From: Neiella litorisoli
GTDB taxonomy: Bacteria > Pseudomonadota > Gammaproteobacteria > Enterobacterales > Neiellaceae
Direction: 5' to 3'
DNA length: 36,274 nucleotides
Assembly (NCBI RefSeq): GCF_014773395.1
Contig: NZ_JACXAF010000031.1
Span: 1-36,274 of the forward strand
Numbering within the stretch: position 1 is the stretch's first letter; each line of letters begins with the position of its first letter. Below the pieces are notes generated by a model. It was given only the letters and a program-made list of their open reading frames with translations, was not told the DNA's origin and ran no database searches. Both the position numbers and the translations under genes were made by a program. Positions 21,531 through 30,402 of the stretch are shown here, one piece after another.

Positions 21531-23201
21531 ATGTGTTCTATTCTCGGTATTCTTGACATCAAATCTGATGTCTCCGAGCTGCGTAAGCAAGCGCTACAAC
21601 TATCAAAGTTGATGCGTCACCGCGGCCCTGATTGGTCTGGTATTTATACCAGTGATAATGCCATTCTGGCCCACGAACGTCTGTCTATTGTTGGCGTCGA
21701 AAATGGCGCGCAGCCGCTTTATAATCCGAGCAAAACACATGCCCTCGCTGTTAATGGCGAAATCTATAATCACAAAGAGTTAGAAGCCAATCTCGGCATC
21801 GACTTTGAATTTCAGACACGCTCTGACTGTGAAGTGATTCTGGCGCTGTACCAAGAACACGGCGTCAACTTTGTCGACAAACTCAACGGCATGTTCGCGT
21901 TCTGCTTATACGACGAAGAAAAAGACAGCTATCTCATCGCCCGCGACCACATCGGTATCATTCCGCTGTACATTGGTTGGGATGAGCACGGCAACTTCTA
22001 CGTATCGTCAGAAATGAAGGCGCTAACACCGGTTTGTAACCGCGTTGAAACCTTCCCTCCGGGTCACTACCTTGACAGCACCACTGGCGAAATGACGCGT
22101 TACTACAACCGTGACTGGCACAGCTATGACGCGGTCAAAGACAACCAAAGCTCTGTGGCAGAACTGCGCGAAGCGCTCGAAGAATCGGTCAAGAGTCACT
22201 TGATGTCTGACGTACCATACGGTGTTTTGCTGTCGGGCGGCCTGGATTCATCGGTCACTTCGGCGATTGCTCAGAAGTACTCGAAGCGCCGAGTTGAAGA
22301 TGATGAGAAATCAGAAGCTTGGTGGCCTCGCCTGCACTCTTTTGCGGTTGGCTTGAAAGGTTCTCCGGATCTGCTGGCGGCGCAAAAGGTTGCCGATCAC
22401 ATTGGCACCGTTCACCACGAAATTCACTTCACGGTGCAAGAAGGCCTCGACGCTATTCGCGACGTGATTTACCACCTTGAAACCTACGATGTCACCACCA
22501 TTCGCGCATCGACGCCAATGTATTTGATGGCGCGTCAGATTAAAGCCATGGGCATCAAAATGGTGCTGTCAGGCGAAGGCGCTGACGAGATCTTTGGTGG
22601 TTACTTGTACTTCCACAAAGCGCCGAATGCTCAGGAATTCCATGAAGAATTGCTGCGCAAGTTGGACAAGCTGAACTTGTTCGATTGCCTGCGTGCGAAC
22701 AAAGCAATGTCAGCTTGGGGTGTTGAAGCCCGCGTACCATTCTTGGATAAGAAGTTCATGGATGTGGCGATGCGAATTAACCCTGCAGACAAGATGTGCG
22801 GCAGCAACGGTAAGATGGAAAAACACATCTTGCGCGAAGCTTTTGCTCACTATCTGCCAGAAAGTGTTGCTTGGCGTCAAAAAGAACAGTTCTCTGATGG
22901 TGTTGGCTACAGCTGGATTGATACCCTCAAAGAAATGACTGAAACCGAAGTGTCTGATCAGGAGCTGGCTAACGCCGAGTACAAGTTCCCAATCAACACG
23001 CCAGACAGCAAAGAAGCATACTTCTATCGCAGCATTTTCGAAGATCACTTCGGCAAAGTGGATACCGTGTTGAAGACAGTGCCACACGGCAAGTCAGTGG
23101 CTTGTTCAACGCCTGAAGCGCTGGCATGGGATGAGAGCTTCCAAAACCTCAACGACCCATCTGGCCGTACCGTTGGTGTTCACAACGAAGCCTACGATTA
23201 A
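21531..23201 (+). CDS. asnB: glutamine-hydrolysing asparagine synthase B
   Basis: This is a 556-residue two-domain enzyme that makes asparagine from aspartate, glutamine and ATP. The N-terminal class II glutaminase has the nucleophile C2 (MCSILG), RHRGPDWSG, NGEIYNHKELE (75-85) and the RSDCEV loop. The C-terminal synthetase has the pyrophosphate loop LSGGLDSS (234-241) and LSGEGADEIFGGY. The length matches E. coli AsnB. AAGGAG lies 7 bases before the ATG. It has its own terminator, so it is a single-gene unit. The 245 bases upstream hold the cysK terminator and presumably the asnB promoter; I could not find a convincing NtrC box there. Confidence 0.97.
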   Translation: MCSILGILDIKSDVSELRKQALQLSKLMRHRGPDWSGIYTSDNAILAHERLSIVGVENGAQPLYNPSKTHALAVNGEIYNHKELEANLGIDFEFQTRSDCEVILALYQEHGVNFVDKLNGMFAFCLYDEEKDSYLIARDHIGIIPLYIGWDEHGNFYVSSEMKALTPVCNRVETFPPGHYLDSTTGEMTRYYNRDWHSYDAVKDNQSSVAELREALEESVKSHLMSDVPYGVLLSGGLDSSVTSAIAQKYSKRRVEDDEKSEAWWPRLHSFAVGLKGSPDLLAAQKVADHIGTVHHEIHFTVQEGLDAIRDVIYHLETYDVTTIRASTPMYLMARQIKAMGIKMVLSGEGADEIFGGYLYFHKAPNAQEFHEELLRKLDKLNLFDCLRANKAMSAWGVEARVPFLDKKFMDVAMRINPADKMCGSNGKMEKHILREAFAHYLPESVAWRQKEQFSDGVGYSWIDTLKEMTETEVSDQELANAEYKFPINTPDSKEAYFYRSIFEDHFGKVDTVLKTVPHGKSVACSTPEALAWDESFQNLNDPSGRTVGVHNEAYD

Positions 23202-23224
23202 TCAATTCATTATTGATGATGACC

Positions 23225-23252
23225 AAAACCACCAGCTTGCTGGTGGTTTTTT
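23225..23252 (+). terminator. Rho-independent terminator of asnB
   Basis: CCACCAGC (23229-23236) and GCTGGTGG (23239-23246), extended by an A-run and a T-run on the two sides, form a 12-bp stem ending in TTTTTT. It lies 24 bases after the asnB stop. Confidence 0.9.
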
Positions 23253-23331
23253 GTTTGCGCCGTTGCTGGGATCAATCTTACCCGCCTTTAACTGGGCTAC
23301 AATGCGACTTTTGTCGTTTTAGCTTAATCGG

Positions 23332-24360
23332 ATGAATCCTTTAATCATTAATGCCGATCACTCGGCCTTGCATTACTGCGGCCGTTTCGACCATTCAGTT
23401 GCTGGCCAAGCGAGCCACTCTTGGCCATATACTGGCATCAGAGTTCAACTCCAAGCCGAACAAGTACGATTGCTACTGACCCAGGAACAAGGCATTGCGC
23501 CTGTACCAAGCTATTACGATGTATTTATCAATGATCGCTGGCTTAGAACCATTTGCTGCCAACCAAGCCAGAACCAATATTTACTATGCGATGGCGACGA
23601 CAACTTGCCACAAGAGGGGTTTGAGCTTGGCCTTTATCGCCGCACAGAATCTCTGACTGGCGTCAGTCATTTTGTCGGCCTCGAACTGTTTCGCTCAGAC
23701 GCCGCGCCGACGGCCTCGCCAGCAACGCCACGGCCGAGAAAAATCGAGTTTTATGGCGATTCAATTAGTTGTGGTTATGGCAATGAAAGCGCCGCGGCTG
23801 GCTATCAACCGGCTCATTCCAATGCCTGCAAAGCCTTTCCGGCACTGGTCGCCAAGCAGTTGAACGCCGATGCTAGCGTGGTGGCTTATTCCGGCGAGGG
23901 AATTTATCGTCGTTTTGATGGGAATGAAAAATTCAGCTTGCCGAACTTTTATCAGCAATGTCATTTTTACAGCGACGCTCGCTGGGAGCTAGCCAGCTGG
24001 GCTGCAGATGCCGTGGTCATCAACCTTGGTACCAATGATTTTGTTGCTGGCATGGCCGACCAGGATAAGTTTGTCACGGCTTACAGTAATTTTATTCATG
24101 ACCTCGCAAACCATTACCCTGCAACACCAATATTCGTGGTGCTCGCACCAAATCAAATGGTCGCTGATTGCTTGCAGCAAGCGACCTATTTAAAGCAAGT
24201 GGTTAACAACGGCAAGACGCTTGGCATTCCCTGCCATTATGTCGAGGTGGCTACCTTAGCTGATGGTCTGTCTGGCTCAGATAACCATCCCAATCTCGAA
24301 CAGCACCAGTACATTGCCGATCATCTCAGCACGGCCATCACTGAAACATTAGGCTGCTAG
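23332..24360 (+). CDS. SGNH-type esterase, carbohydrate esterase family 2-like
   Basis: This is a 342-residue hydrolase. The N-terminal part (about 1-125) looks like the small beta-sandwich of CE2 acetyl-esterases. The C-terminal SGNH domain has the nucleophile S144 in FYGDSISCGYG, the oxyanion N235 in NLGTND, and D317-x-H319 in SDNHPN. CE2 enzymes remove acetyl groups from sugars such as xylan or glucomannan. No signal peptide is visible, so it seems cytoplasmic and may act on imported acetylated sugars. The start lacks a strong ribosome-binding site. It is followed after 35 bases by a phosphatase gene, probably in one transcript. Confidence 0.82.
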   Translation: MNPLIINADHSALHYCGRFDHSVAGQASHSWPYTGIRVQLQAEQVRLLLTQEQGIAPVPSYYDVFINDRWLRTICCQPSQNQYLLCDGDDNLPQEGFELGLYRRTESLTGVSHFVGLELFRSDAAPTASPATPRPRKIEFYGDSISCGYGNESAAAGYQPAHSNACKAFPALVAKQLNADASVVAYSGEGIYRRFDGNEKFSLPNFYQQCHFYSDARWELASWAADAVVINLGTNDFVAGMADQDKFVTAYSNFIHDLANHYPATPIFVVLAPNQMVADCLQQATYLKQVVNNGKTLGIPCHYVEVATLADGLSGSDNHPNLEQHQYIADHLSTAITETLGC

Positions 24361-24395
24361 CCTCACCGCTACCCAACAAACAGAAAGACATCACC

Positions 24396-24890
24396 ATGAG
24401 CACACATCCATATCAAACGCTAACGTTCAATCAATTAACTTTACTGTTCACCCCGTGCCCTGGCACCAAAGATCAGTCGCTATCAGACTCTTTGCAAACA
24501 CTGAAAGATGCTGGTGCAGAGGTACTGATCACCATGATGCCAGCAGAAGAAATGGTCAAAAATGAAGTCACCGCCATACCCGAGTTATGTCAACAATTGG
24601 CGGTAGATTGGTATCACTTCCCTGTCGAAGATGACTGCGCTCCTGAGGAAGATTTTGAAGCCGCTTGGACTCGCGATAAAACAGCAGTCATTGCAGCTGC
24701 CAAAGCAAACAAGACGTTTGCCGTGCATTGCAAAGGGGGCACCGGCCGAACCGGCTTAATGATTGCGCTGATCTTGGCCGAGTTGGGCCTTGGTTACGAT
24801 GAAATCATCGAGCGTGTGCAGGCAGTCAAAGTCAAGTCGCTAACCCTGACACCGCACCTCAACTACCTGAAACAATACCTGAGCAAGTAG
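24396..24890 (+). CDS. dual-specificity (CDKN3-like) protein phosphatase
   Basis: This is a 164-residue cytoplasmic phosphatase of the cysteine-dependent superfamily. The P-loop signature HCKGGTGRTGL gives the nucleophile C112 and R118, and D79 or D80 in FPVEDDCAPE is the likely general acid. The overall pattern resembles the CDKN3/kinase-associated phosphatase group, which is often annotated in marine gammaproteobacteria. The substrate is unknown and could be a phosphoprotein or a small phosphorylated molecule. It sits 35 bases behind the CE2-like esterase gene and 46 bases from the end of a convergent metallophosphatase gene. Confidence 0.85.
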   Translation: MSTHPYQTLTFNQLTLLFTPCPGTKDQSLSDSLQTLKDAGAEVLITMMPAEEMVKNEVTAIPELCQQLAVDWYHFPVEDDCAPEEDFEAAWTRDKTAVIAAAKANKTFAVHCKGGTGRTGLMIALILAELGLGYDEIIERVQAVKVKSLTLTPHLNYLKQYLSK

Positions 24891-24936
24891 TCGCGAAAAA
24901 CAGTTGAGATCGGCGCAAGCAGGTGCAACTCAACGA

Positions 24937-26856
24937 CTACGACGAATGACGCGCTTTGAACTCGACCAGCGTGCCACCTTCACAAAGCTGACAAACTCGA
25001 CGCGGCGCACCAAGCTCGTCGAGTTCAACCACACCAATACCGGCAGCATTGAGTAATCGGCGGCCTTTGTCTTGCTGCTCTGGCACATAAGGCGTGATCA
25101 CCATATCACGCCGTTTAGTCAGCCAATTCAGTGGAGACTTCGGCGAATAAATCCAGCGATTGAGCCGATCTAAGGTGTTCAGCAAGCGATCCGGAAACTC
25201 ATTTTTAATACCGCTGCTGGTGATTTGCCAGACATCCGAAGCATGCTCTTGGTGACGCAGCCGGACACCGAACATGAATGAGTAATGAACATCGCCGGAC
25301 AGAATGACAAATCGCTCGGGCGTCTGCTGATGCTTAAACAGATCCAGCAATGCTCGCGCCGCACCGGGGTGCGCCATCCAACTCTCGGCATCCACCATCA
25401 GAGGCTTGCCAAAGAAAGTGAACACATGCTGAATTGCCTCAATCAACTTAACTCCAAAAACTGGCGCCGGCGATACCAGCACTGCCGCTGGCAATTGCTC
25501 AATCTGGCGCTGAAGCTGGGTGATTGATTCGAAGTCCATCAAGCCAGAGGGTTTGTCAAAACTACGCTCCGAACGCCAACGCTGAGTCCGAGTATCGAGC
25601 ACAACTAAAGGCGGATTCAGTGGCCACTGATAGCTCCAATCAGACTTATCAAATAACTGCTGAAGGCAATCATCGTGGGCTTGCTGACCGACATCGCTCA
25701 GTGCTTGCTGAATGATTTGTTGCACTGAACTCGGCGCTGAGGTCAAGCGGTTGCCCTGCCCTTGGCACAAATAATAGCCAAGCAATGCATTGCCAAGAAT
25801 TCGTTTTGACAGTGAATTTGAATAGGCAATTTGCTCCCAACGAGCGCTCAAATTCCAGTCATCGGTAACATCGTGATCATCAAAAATCATCGCCGTCGGC
25901 AAATGCGCCAACAGGCGCCGGACAGCTGGCAGACCGTCCGCAAATTTATTAATGATCGCTTGTTGTTGCGCGTAAATTTGCTGCTCTTTGGGGCTGAGTT
26001 TGGCGGATTGCTCGACGCTCAATTGAGTGCTGTGTTGATGCCATAGCGTGGGCGACCACACCATCAGATACATGGTGAGCACTTCGGCCAAGCTAATCAG
26101 GTGATTCTCGGCACTGTCAGAGGTAAAAATAGGCTTTTTGACACCGCGAAATAATTTATCGACGACAGCTTGCCCAGAGTGCGTCAACGGCAATAAACCA
26201 CTGCGATGATAATAACTAGGCTGCTCCCGATGTAACGTCTGAGCGGTGGGCACTTGGCATTGCGGCAAGGCTTCGTCGTCAAAGCCAAGACGGGCAATTG
26301 CTTGATGAATCGCTCGGAGCATGGGCGCTGCGACATCATCGCAATAGATTTGATCGCCGCTGAGAATAAGTAGCTGCGGCCATTGTTCAGCCTTGTTTTG
26401 AGCCAACAAGCAATCCGCTTCGACCAGCCCATCCACCGAGTCATGATGGGGTTTTCGACAGGAACCGTGGAGTAACTTGGTTAACGAGGGCTGGAGTTGA
26501 AATCCCAATGAGGTGCGGTTGGGATAGCACAGCGAGGCATCTCCCCAATCGGCAAAACCAAGCCAGTCATGCCGCCCTTGGCGCTGCAGCAGCAATTCGT
26601 AGTTAACCCAACCGGATTCTGGTAACGCCGGCTCTAAGGGTAATTGGATTTGATGGATCCAAACATGTTGAGCAGCGCGGTAGCTGACCAGCTGTTCGCT
26701 CAGCTCAAAGCGCATTTCATCGCAAGACTCTGGCTGTAATTGCAGCTGGCAACGAACCGGCTCAGATGTCACCAGCCAGCAGCCGAAATGATTCGCTGAG
26801 ACATGGCGGAGGATTGGGCCAGCTAGCACTAGCGGCAGAGGCTGCTCTTCGCTCAT
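24937..26856 (-). CDS. PhoD-like metallophosphatase
   Basis: This is a 639-residue protein. An N-terminal beta-rich domain (about 5-125) precedes a metallophosphoesterase core with LILSGDQIYCDD (about 163-174), MIFDDHDVTDDWN (about 323-335) and VILSGDVHYSF (about 517-527), the metal-ligand motifs of the PhoD-like superfamily. There is no signal peptide, unlike secreted PhoD alkaline phosphatases, so a cytoplasmic phosphodiesterase or phosphatase role is more likely. I chose ATG 26856 rather than the preceding TTG; GGGG lies 8 bases upstream. It is convergent with the dual-specificity phosphatase gene. The substrate is unknown. Confidence 0.85.
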   Translation of the reverse strand: MSEEQPLPLVLAGPILRHVSANHFGCWLVTSEPVRCQLQLQPESCDEMRFELSEQLVSYRAAQHVWIHQIQLPLEPALPESGWVNYELLLQRQGRHDWLGFADWGDASLCYPNRTSLGFQLQPSLTKLLHGSCRKPHHDSVDGLVEADCLLAQNKAEQWPQLLILSGDQIYCDDVAAPMLRAIHQAIARLGFDDEALPQCQVPTAQTLHREQPSYYHRSGLLPLTHSGQAVVDKLFRGVKKPIFTSDSAENHLISLAEVLTMYLMVWSPTLWHQHSTQLSVEQSAKLSPKEQQIYAQQQAIINKFADGLPAVRRLLAHLPTAMIFDDHDVTDDWNLSARWEQIAYSNSLSKRILGNALLGYYLCQGQGNRLTSAPSSVQQIIQQALSDVGQQAHDDCLQQLFDKSDWSYQWPLNPPLVVLDTRTQRWRSERSFDKPSGLMDFESITQLQRQIEQLPAAVLVSPAPVFGVKLIEAIQHVFTFFGKPLMVDAESWMAHPGAARALLDLFKHQQTPERFVILSGDVHYSFMFGVRLRHQEHASDVWQITSSGIKNEFPDRLLNTLDRLNRWIYSPKSPLNWLTKRRDMVITPYVPEQQDKGRRLLNAAGIGVVELDELGAPRRVCQLCEGGTLVEFKARHSS

Positions 26857-26865
26857 CAATACCCC

Positions 26866-26944
26866 ATTGTTTTACATCGGCAAGTTCATCACTTCACTGT
26901 TAATCACTGCTGGCAAACTTGCAAGTCAGCGGTTGTAAAACAAT
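26866..26944. repeat. 11-bp inverted repeat upstream of the PhoD-like gene
   Basis: ATTGTTTTACA (26866-26876) and TGTAAAACAAT (26934-26944) are perfectly complementary with 57 bases between them. The left arm lies only 10 bases from the start codon of the PhoD-like gene, so it could affect translation or be the terminal repeat of a tiny element. Its function is unknown. Confidence 0.4.
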
Positions 26945-27020
26945 TTGTCAAAGATTGCCGTTAAACCCCAGCAAGGCACAGACGAACTAAGGGCAGATTG
27001 AGGTTTGTGTGGGCGTTGAC

Positions 27021-27100
27021 GATAGCAAACCTTACCCCATGCTGACGCTCAAGCACTTCCATGTGTCGCTCTACATGCGGCATCCATGCCGCCTGAAGCA
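27021..27100 (+). repeat. dispersed repeat block A, copy 1
   Basis: This 80-base block is about 95% identical (4 differences by eye) to the reverse complement of 36129-36208. It contains small palindromes, for example GGCATCCATGCC. A more diverged copy lies at 27373-27440. Confidence 0.9.
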
Positions 27101-27225
27101 GCAAGTTGCAAGGTTTACTACCGCCCTATAAGCGTCGGCGCAATCTCAACCAATACAAGCTTGGAAAGTACAATTCGGCGATGGCAAACAATGCTGATAA
27201 GCGGGCATACGCACATGCGGTCTAA

Positions 27226-27332
27226 GAGCAGCTTGGGAATTGGATAGGAGAGCTTCTGCCGCAGGGAAGCGGCAGCAGAGCCATCATGGATGATTTTACG
27301 GCGTCTCGACTAGACAACTCGCAAGCTGCGAA
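27226..27332 (+). repeat. dispersed repeat block B, copy 1
   Basis: This 107-base block matches the reverse complement of 35957-36063, with identical length and only a few differences, mostly in the middle. It contains the perfect hairpin CTGCCGC-AGGGAA-GCGGCAG. Confidence 0.9.
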
Positions 27333-27372
27333 AACTAAGTCTGCAGCTTCATCGCCAGCCAACAATCCCCTT

Positions 27373-27440
27373 CGGTGACGCTCAAGTCCTTCCTTGGAGC
27401 GCTCTGCACCCGGCATCCATGCCGGCTGAAGCACCTCAGT
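27373..27440 (+). repeat. dispersed repeat block A, diverged third copy
   Basis: It shares GTGACGCTCAAG and CGGCATCCATGCCG with block A and keeps the order of features, but the middle has diverged. It lies 40 bases after block B. Confidence 0.7.
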
Positions 27441-27507
27441 GCCTTGTTAGCTGCCTCTGCAATGCTGATTAGCGGACGCCCGCGGCATACCGCCCATCCT
27501 TGGGCAT

Positions 27508-27531
27508 AAAAAAAAGCACCTTGCGGTGCTT
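27508..27531 (-). terminator. Rho-independent terminator of the TonB receptor gene
   Basis: Read on the minus strand, AAGCACC and GGTGCTT form a 7-bp stem with a GCAA tetraloop followed by a run of T (27508-27515 as A). It lies about 94 bases beyond the receptor stop codon. Confidence 0.9.
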
Positions 27532-27624
27532 GACGGAGTGTAAGTGCGATAGATAGTTATAGTTATTTGGGCTGCCGATCTGGTGTCCAGATCGGCTATG
27601 TTGCTGTTGAATTCGCTGCTTGCC

Positions 27625-30276
27625 TTAGTACTCGTAAGAGAACTGCAAGGTGAACTCAGTACCTGGATCTTTCCAATACGTTTTGTGACCGTTTTGCTTG
27701 TATTCAGACTCTTCGCCAAGAATGTTTTTGGCTTTGAATTTGATGTCCAAGCTATCGGTTGGGAACAAGGTGTAGGTGAAATCCAAGCTGTGGAACGGTT
27801 GCTCGTAAACATCATCCAAGCCCGCGCTACCACCCCAGGCGATACGCTTACCAAAGACGTTGTAAACCAGCGTCGTGCTGTGCCAACCATCCGGCGAGTC
27901 GAAGCTGAATTGCAAGTTCGCCACATATTCAGAATGACCCGTCATCCGACGCTTGGTGTTAGTCGGGTCAATCTCGCTGTTTGGCTTAATCTCAATTTCA
28001 GAGTCGCTTAAAGTCAGGTTACCGGCGATAAACATGCCTTCAAGGATTTCTGAGTCGGAATCAATGAACGAGAAATCACGCAGGAATTCCGTTTCAATAC
28101 CGTAGATGTAACCCGAATCTGCGTTGTAGTACTTCTGCTGACGACCCGCTTCGGTAATACGTTGAACCGGCTCAATTGGCGCTTCCAAGTCTTTATAGAA
28201 AGCACCCACGCTCAGGTTGCTGCCGGACTCCATGTACCATTCCCAGCGAACATCGACATTGATGATATCGGAGCTTTCCACCTCTGGGTTACCGAATGAA
28301 TCGATGCCAGTAACTGGATCTTGGAATCGAACCGGCGACACTTCACGCAAGTCAGGGCGAACAATGGTTTTACTGGCGCCAAAACGCCATTGCATTTGCT
28401 CGCTTTGCTGCCAAGTGGCCGACAAAGATGGATACCAGCCGTCTTCAACAACCACATAATCGGTGATGTCGTAGCGACCGCCTTCGTCAGAGATATTGCC
28501 ATCGGGGTCAATTGGCAGCGTGGTGCGGCGGAAATCTTCGTAACGAAGACCACCGGTCAAGCGCCAAACATCATCGAAGTTGGCATCAAAAGCAAAGAAG
28601 CCTGCATCGATCATCTCAGCCGCAACGTAATCTTCAGTCGCCGTGGACGCATCTTTCAGTTCAAAGTCTTTATCTTCATCGAGGATATTTTCATCGGTGA
28701 AGATGTCTGAAAATTCCAGCTCCAGTATGTCATTACCGAACTTATCCGCCTCAAACCCTAAACGAGTCGCATAGTTTTCACGGTGACGTTCAAAGTAGCT
28801 GTAACCGCCGCTGACAGTAACTTCGGCACCGGCAAATTGAATCGGCAGTTTGACCTCAAAACCGGTGTTTTCGGTATCGTCATCCAAGCGGGTGTAGACG
28901 TACTTTGGCTCATCTTGAGTATTCAAGCGGCGACTGGTGATATCACCCGTATCTTCATCAAAGACCACACCATAGGTGTAGCTTAATTCGTTCGGCGCAT
29001 AACGCTCAGCACGGGCATCAGAGTAGAACCAGTTCAGTTCAATGTCATACAAGCCTGGCAAGAAGTGAGTTCCTTTGGCCTGATTACTAATCAGGGTGCG
29101 CTCTTCATACTCAATGCTATAAACCTGCAGCGCGTTTGGCTCAGAGATGGTGTCGATGGTTTCTTCAATGGCAATCGAAACATCATCAGAGGTATCACGA
29201 AGATACGTAGTATAGGTTTCAATCTTGTTGTTCTCGTCAATCTCAAAGCCCATGTTGAGCAAGGCTGACCACTGAACAATCGAATCGGTACCGACCACTT
29301 CTTTGGAGTTGTTGATGGTGCCGTTCTCGTCGGCCAATTCAACATCCAACTCTTCATAGTTTTCTTGCTGGCGTTTGTAGTAACCGGCCGCAACAAAACC
29401 AAAAATTGTATCTTTGCCTAGATCCCAGCTATTACCAATCGCGACATTACCGCGATAAGCAAAATCGGTGTCTTCGGCTTTCACCGTCATATCACGGTGC
29501 ATATCTAACGCCAATTCACGGTTGACTTGGCGTGCCTGATCTAAATCACCCACCACCGGCAAGATGTCACTAATTGGATCAATGCCGCCGTAGGTCGAAT
29601 AGGCCTGCTCAATACTGTGTGGGAAAGCGCGCGTGCCATCGTCTTTGCCTTTCCACTCATCGTCACCACCGGAATAGGTGTACGCATCATCTGAGTCATT
29701 GGTGTTGTATCGAGTACCGAGACCAAACTTGAAAAAGAAATCGGTTGGGATCGCTTTGGTGCGAATATCAACGTGACCACCACCAAATGCCGCTGGCGCA
29801 TTAGGCGAGCCTGCTTTTTGCACCGACAACGACTCAATAATCGAGGCAGGGAACATATCCAACGGCACAACATTTCGGGTTGGGTCGGGTGAAGGAACAA
29901 TGGCGCCGTTTAGAGAGGTACTTGAGTAACGCTCACCTAAACCACGGACATAAATAAATTTGCCATCTTTCAAGGTCAAACCGGTGACACGACGCAAGGC
30001 TGCAGCGGCATCGCTATCGCCAGTACGCGAAATTTGGTCAGAACCCATCAAGTCTGCTACATAGGCTTGCTCGCGGCGTTCTTCCATGACCTCGGAAGCG
30101 GCGCTTTTGAGTCGAGCCGTTACCGCAATGACTTCTACATCATCGCCCGCATAACCCGGTTGCGCCTCTTCCTCGGCAGCGAACACTGGGGTTGCCGTGA
30201 ATATTGCGGCGGCAGACAGCGCACTGGCAACTGCAACACTCACTTTGCTGGTGGTAAAACTCGGCTTGGTTTTCAT
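27625..30276 (-). CDS. TonB-dependent outer-membrane receptor
   Basis: This is an 883-residue outer-membrane protein. The signal peptide ends near VFA/AEEE (about 33). The plug domain (about 75-200) has FIYVRGLGERYSSTSLNGA and NVVPLDMFPASIIESLSVQK and AAFGGGHVDI, as in the large receptor group common in marine gammaproteobacteria, Caulobacter and Xanthomonas. The rest is a 22-strand-type barrel ending in FTLQFSYEY with the usual terminal aromatic residue. ATG 30276 begins the signal peptide; an upstream frame from 30339 does not. It follows the lipoprotein gene by 126 bases on the same strand and has its own terminator. The substrate is unknown; such receptors import iron chelates, sugars, phosphate esters and other large ligands. 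Confidence 0.92.
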   Translation of the reverse strand: MKTKPSFTTSKVSVAVASALSAAAIFTATPVFAAEEEAQPGYAGDDVEVIAVTARLKSAASEVMEERREQAYVADLMGSDQISRTGDSDAAAALRRVTGLTLKDGKFIYVRGLGERYSSTSLNGAIVPSPDPTRNVVPLDMFPASIIESLSVQKAGSPNAPAAFGGGHVDIRTKAIPTDFFFKFGLGTRYNTNDSDDAYTYSGGDDEWKGKDDGTRAFPHSIEQAYSTYGGIDPISDILPVVGDLDQARQVNRELALDMHRDMTVKAEDTDFAYRGNVAIGNSWDLGKDTIFGFVAAGYYKRQQENYEELDVELADENGTINNSKEVVGTDSIVQWSALLNMGFEIDENNKIETYTTYLRDTSDDVSIAIEETIDTISEPNALQVYSIEYEERTLISNQAKGTHFLPGLYDIELNWFYSDARAERYAPNELSYTYGVVFDEDTGDITSRRLNTQDEPKYVYTRLDDDTENTGFEVKLPIQFAGAEVTVSGGYSYFERHRENYATRLGFEADKFGNDILELEFSDIFTDENILDEDKDFELKDASTATEDYVAAEMIDAGFFAFDANFDDVWRLTGGLRYEDFRRTTLPIDPDGNISDEGGRYDITDYVVVEDGWYPSLSATWQQSEQMQWRFGASKTIVRPDLREVSPVRFQDPVTGIDSFGNPEVESSDIINVDVRWEWYMESGSNLSVGAFYKDLEAPIEPVQRITEAGRQQKYYNADSGYIYGIETEFLRDFSFIDSDSEILEGMFIAGNLTLSDSEIEIKPNSEIDPTNTKRRMTGHSEYVANLQFSFDSPDGWHSTTLVYNVFGKRIAWGGSAGLDDVYEQPFHSLDFTYTLFPTDSLDIKFKAKNILGEESEYKQNGHKTYWKDPGTEFTLQFSYEY

Positions 30277-30367
30277 ACTGTGACTATCCTGTGTGCAATT
30301 CAAATTCGGGTTACCGTGATTGGGTAACCCGACGAACATTCGAAACTACTTAGATTTGCGAGAACTC

Positions 30368-30390
30368 GCCGAGGAGCTTTGCTCCTCGGC
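30368..30390 (-). other. stable hairpin between lipoprotein and TonB receptor genes
   Basis: GCCGAGGAGC (30368-30377) and GCTCCTCGGC (30381-30390) form a perfect 10-bp stem with a 3-base loop in the 126 bases between the two genes. There is no T-run on the minus strand, so I think it more likely protects the 3' end of the lipoprotein message or sets unequal expression than acts as a full terminator. Confidence 0.65.
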
Positions 30391-30402
30391 TATCGGCGGG
30401 GT

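Larger units (their letters stand above)
26857..27624. other. long non-coding region with dispersed repeats
   Basis: These 768 bases contain no supportable gene. They hold a spaced inverted repeat next to the PhoD-like start (26866-26944), three repeat blocks (27021-27100, 27226-27332, 27373-27440) and the terminator of the TonB receptor gene (27508-27531). Open frames inside it only translate the repeats. Confidence 0.75.

Noticed and set aside
27222-27434. 70-residue minus-strand open frame in the repeat region
   Set aside because: It only translates repeat blocks A and B; the same blocks give unrelated frames at the other locus.
30368-30390. Intergenic hairpin as the sole terminator separating the lipoprotein and TonB receptor into two transcripts
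   Set aside because: There is no T-run on the transcribed strand and no clear promoter in the 126 bases, so a single transcript with a stabilising hairpin is more likely.
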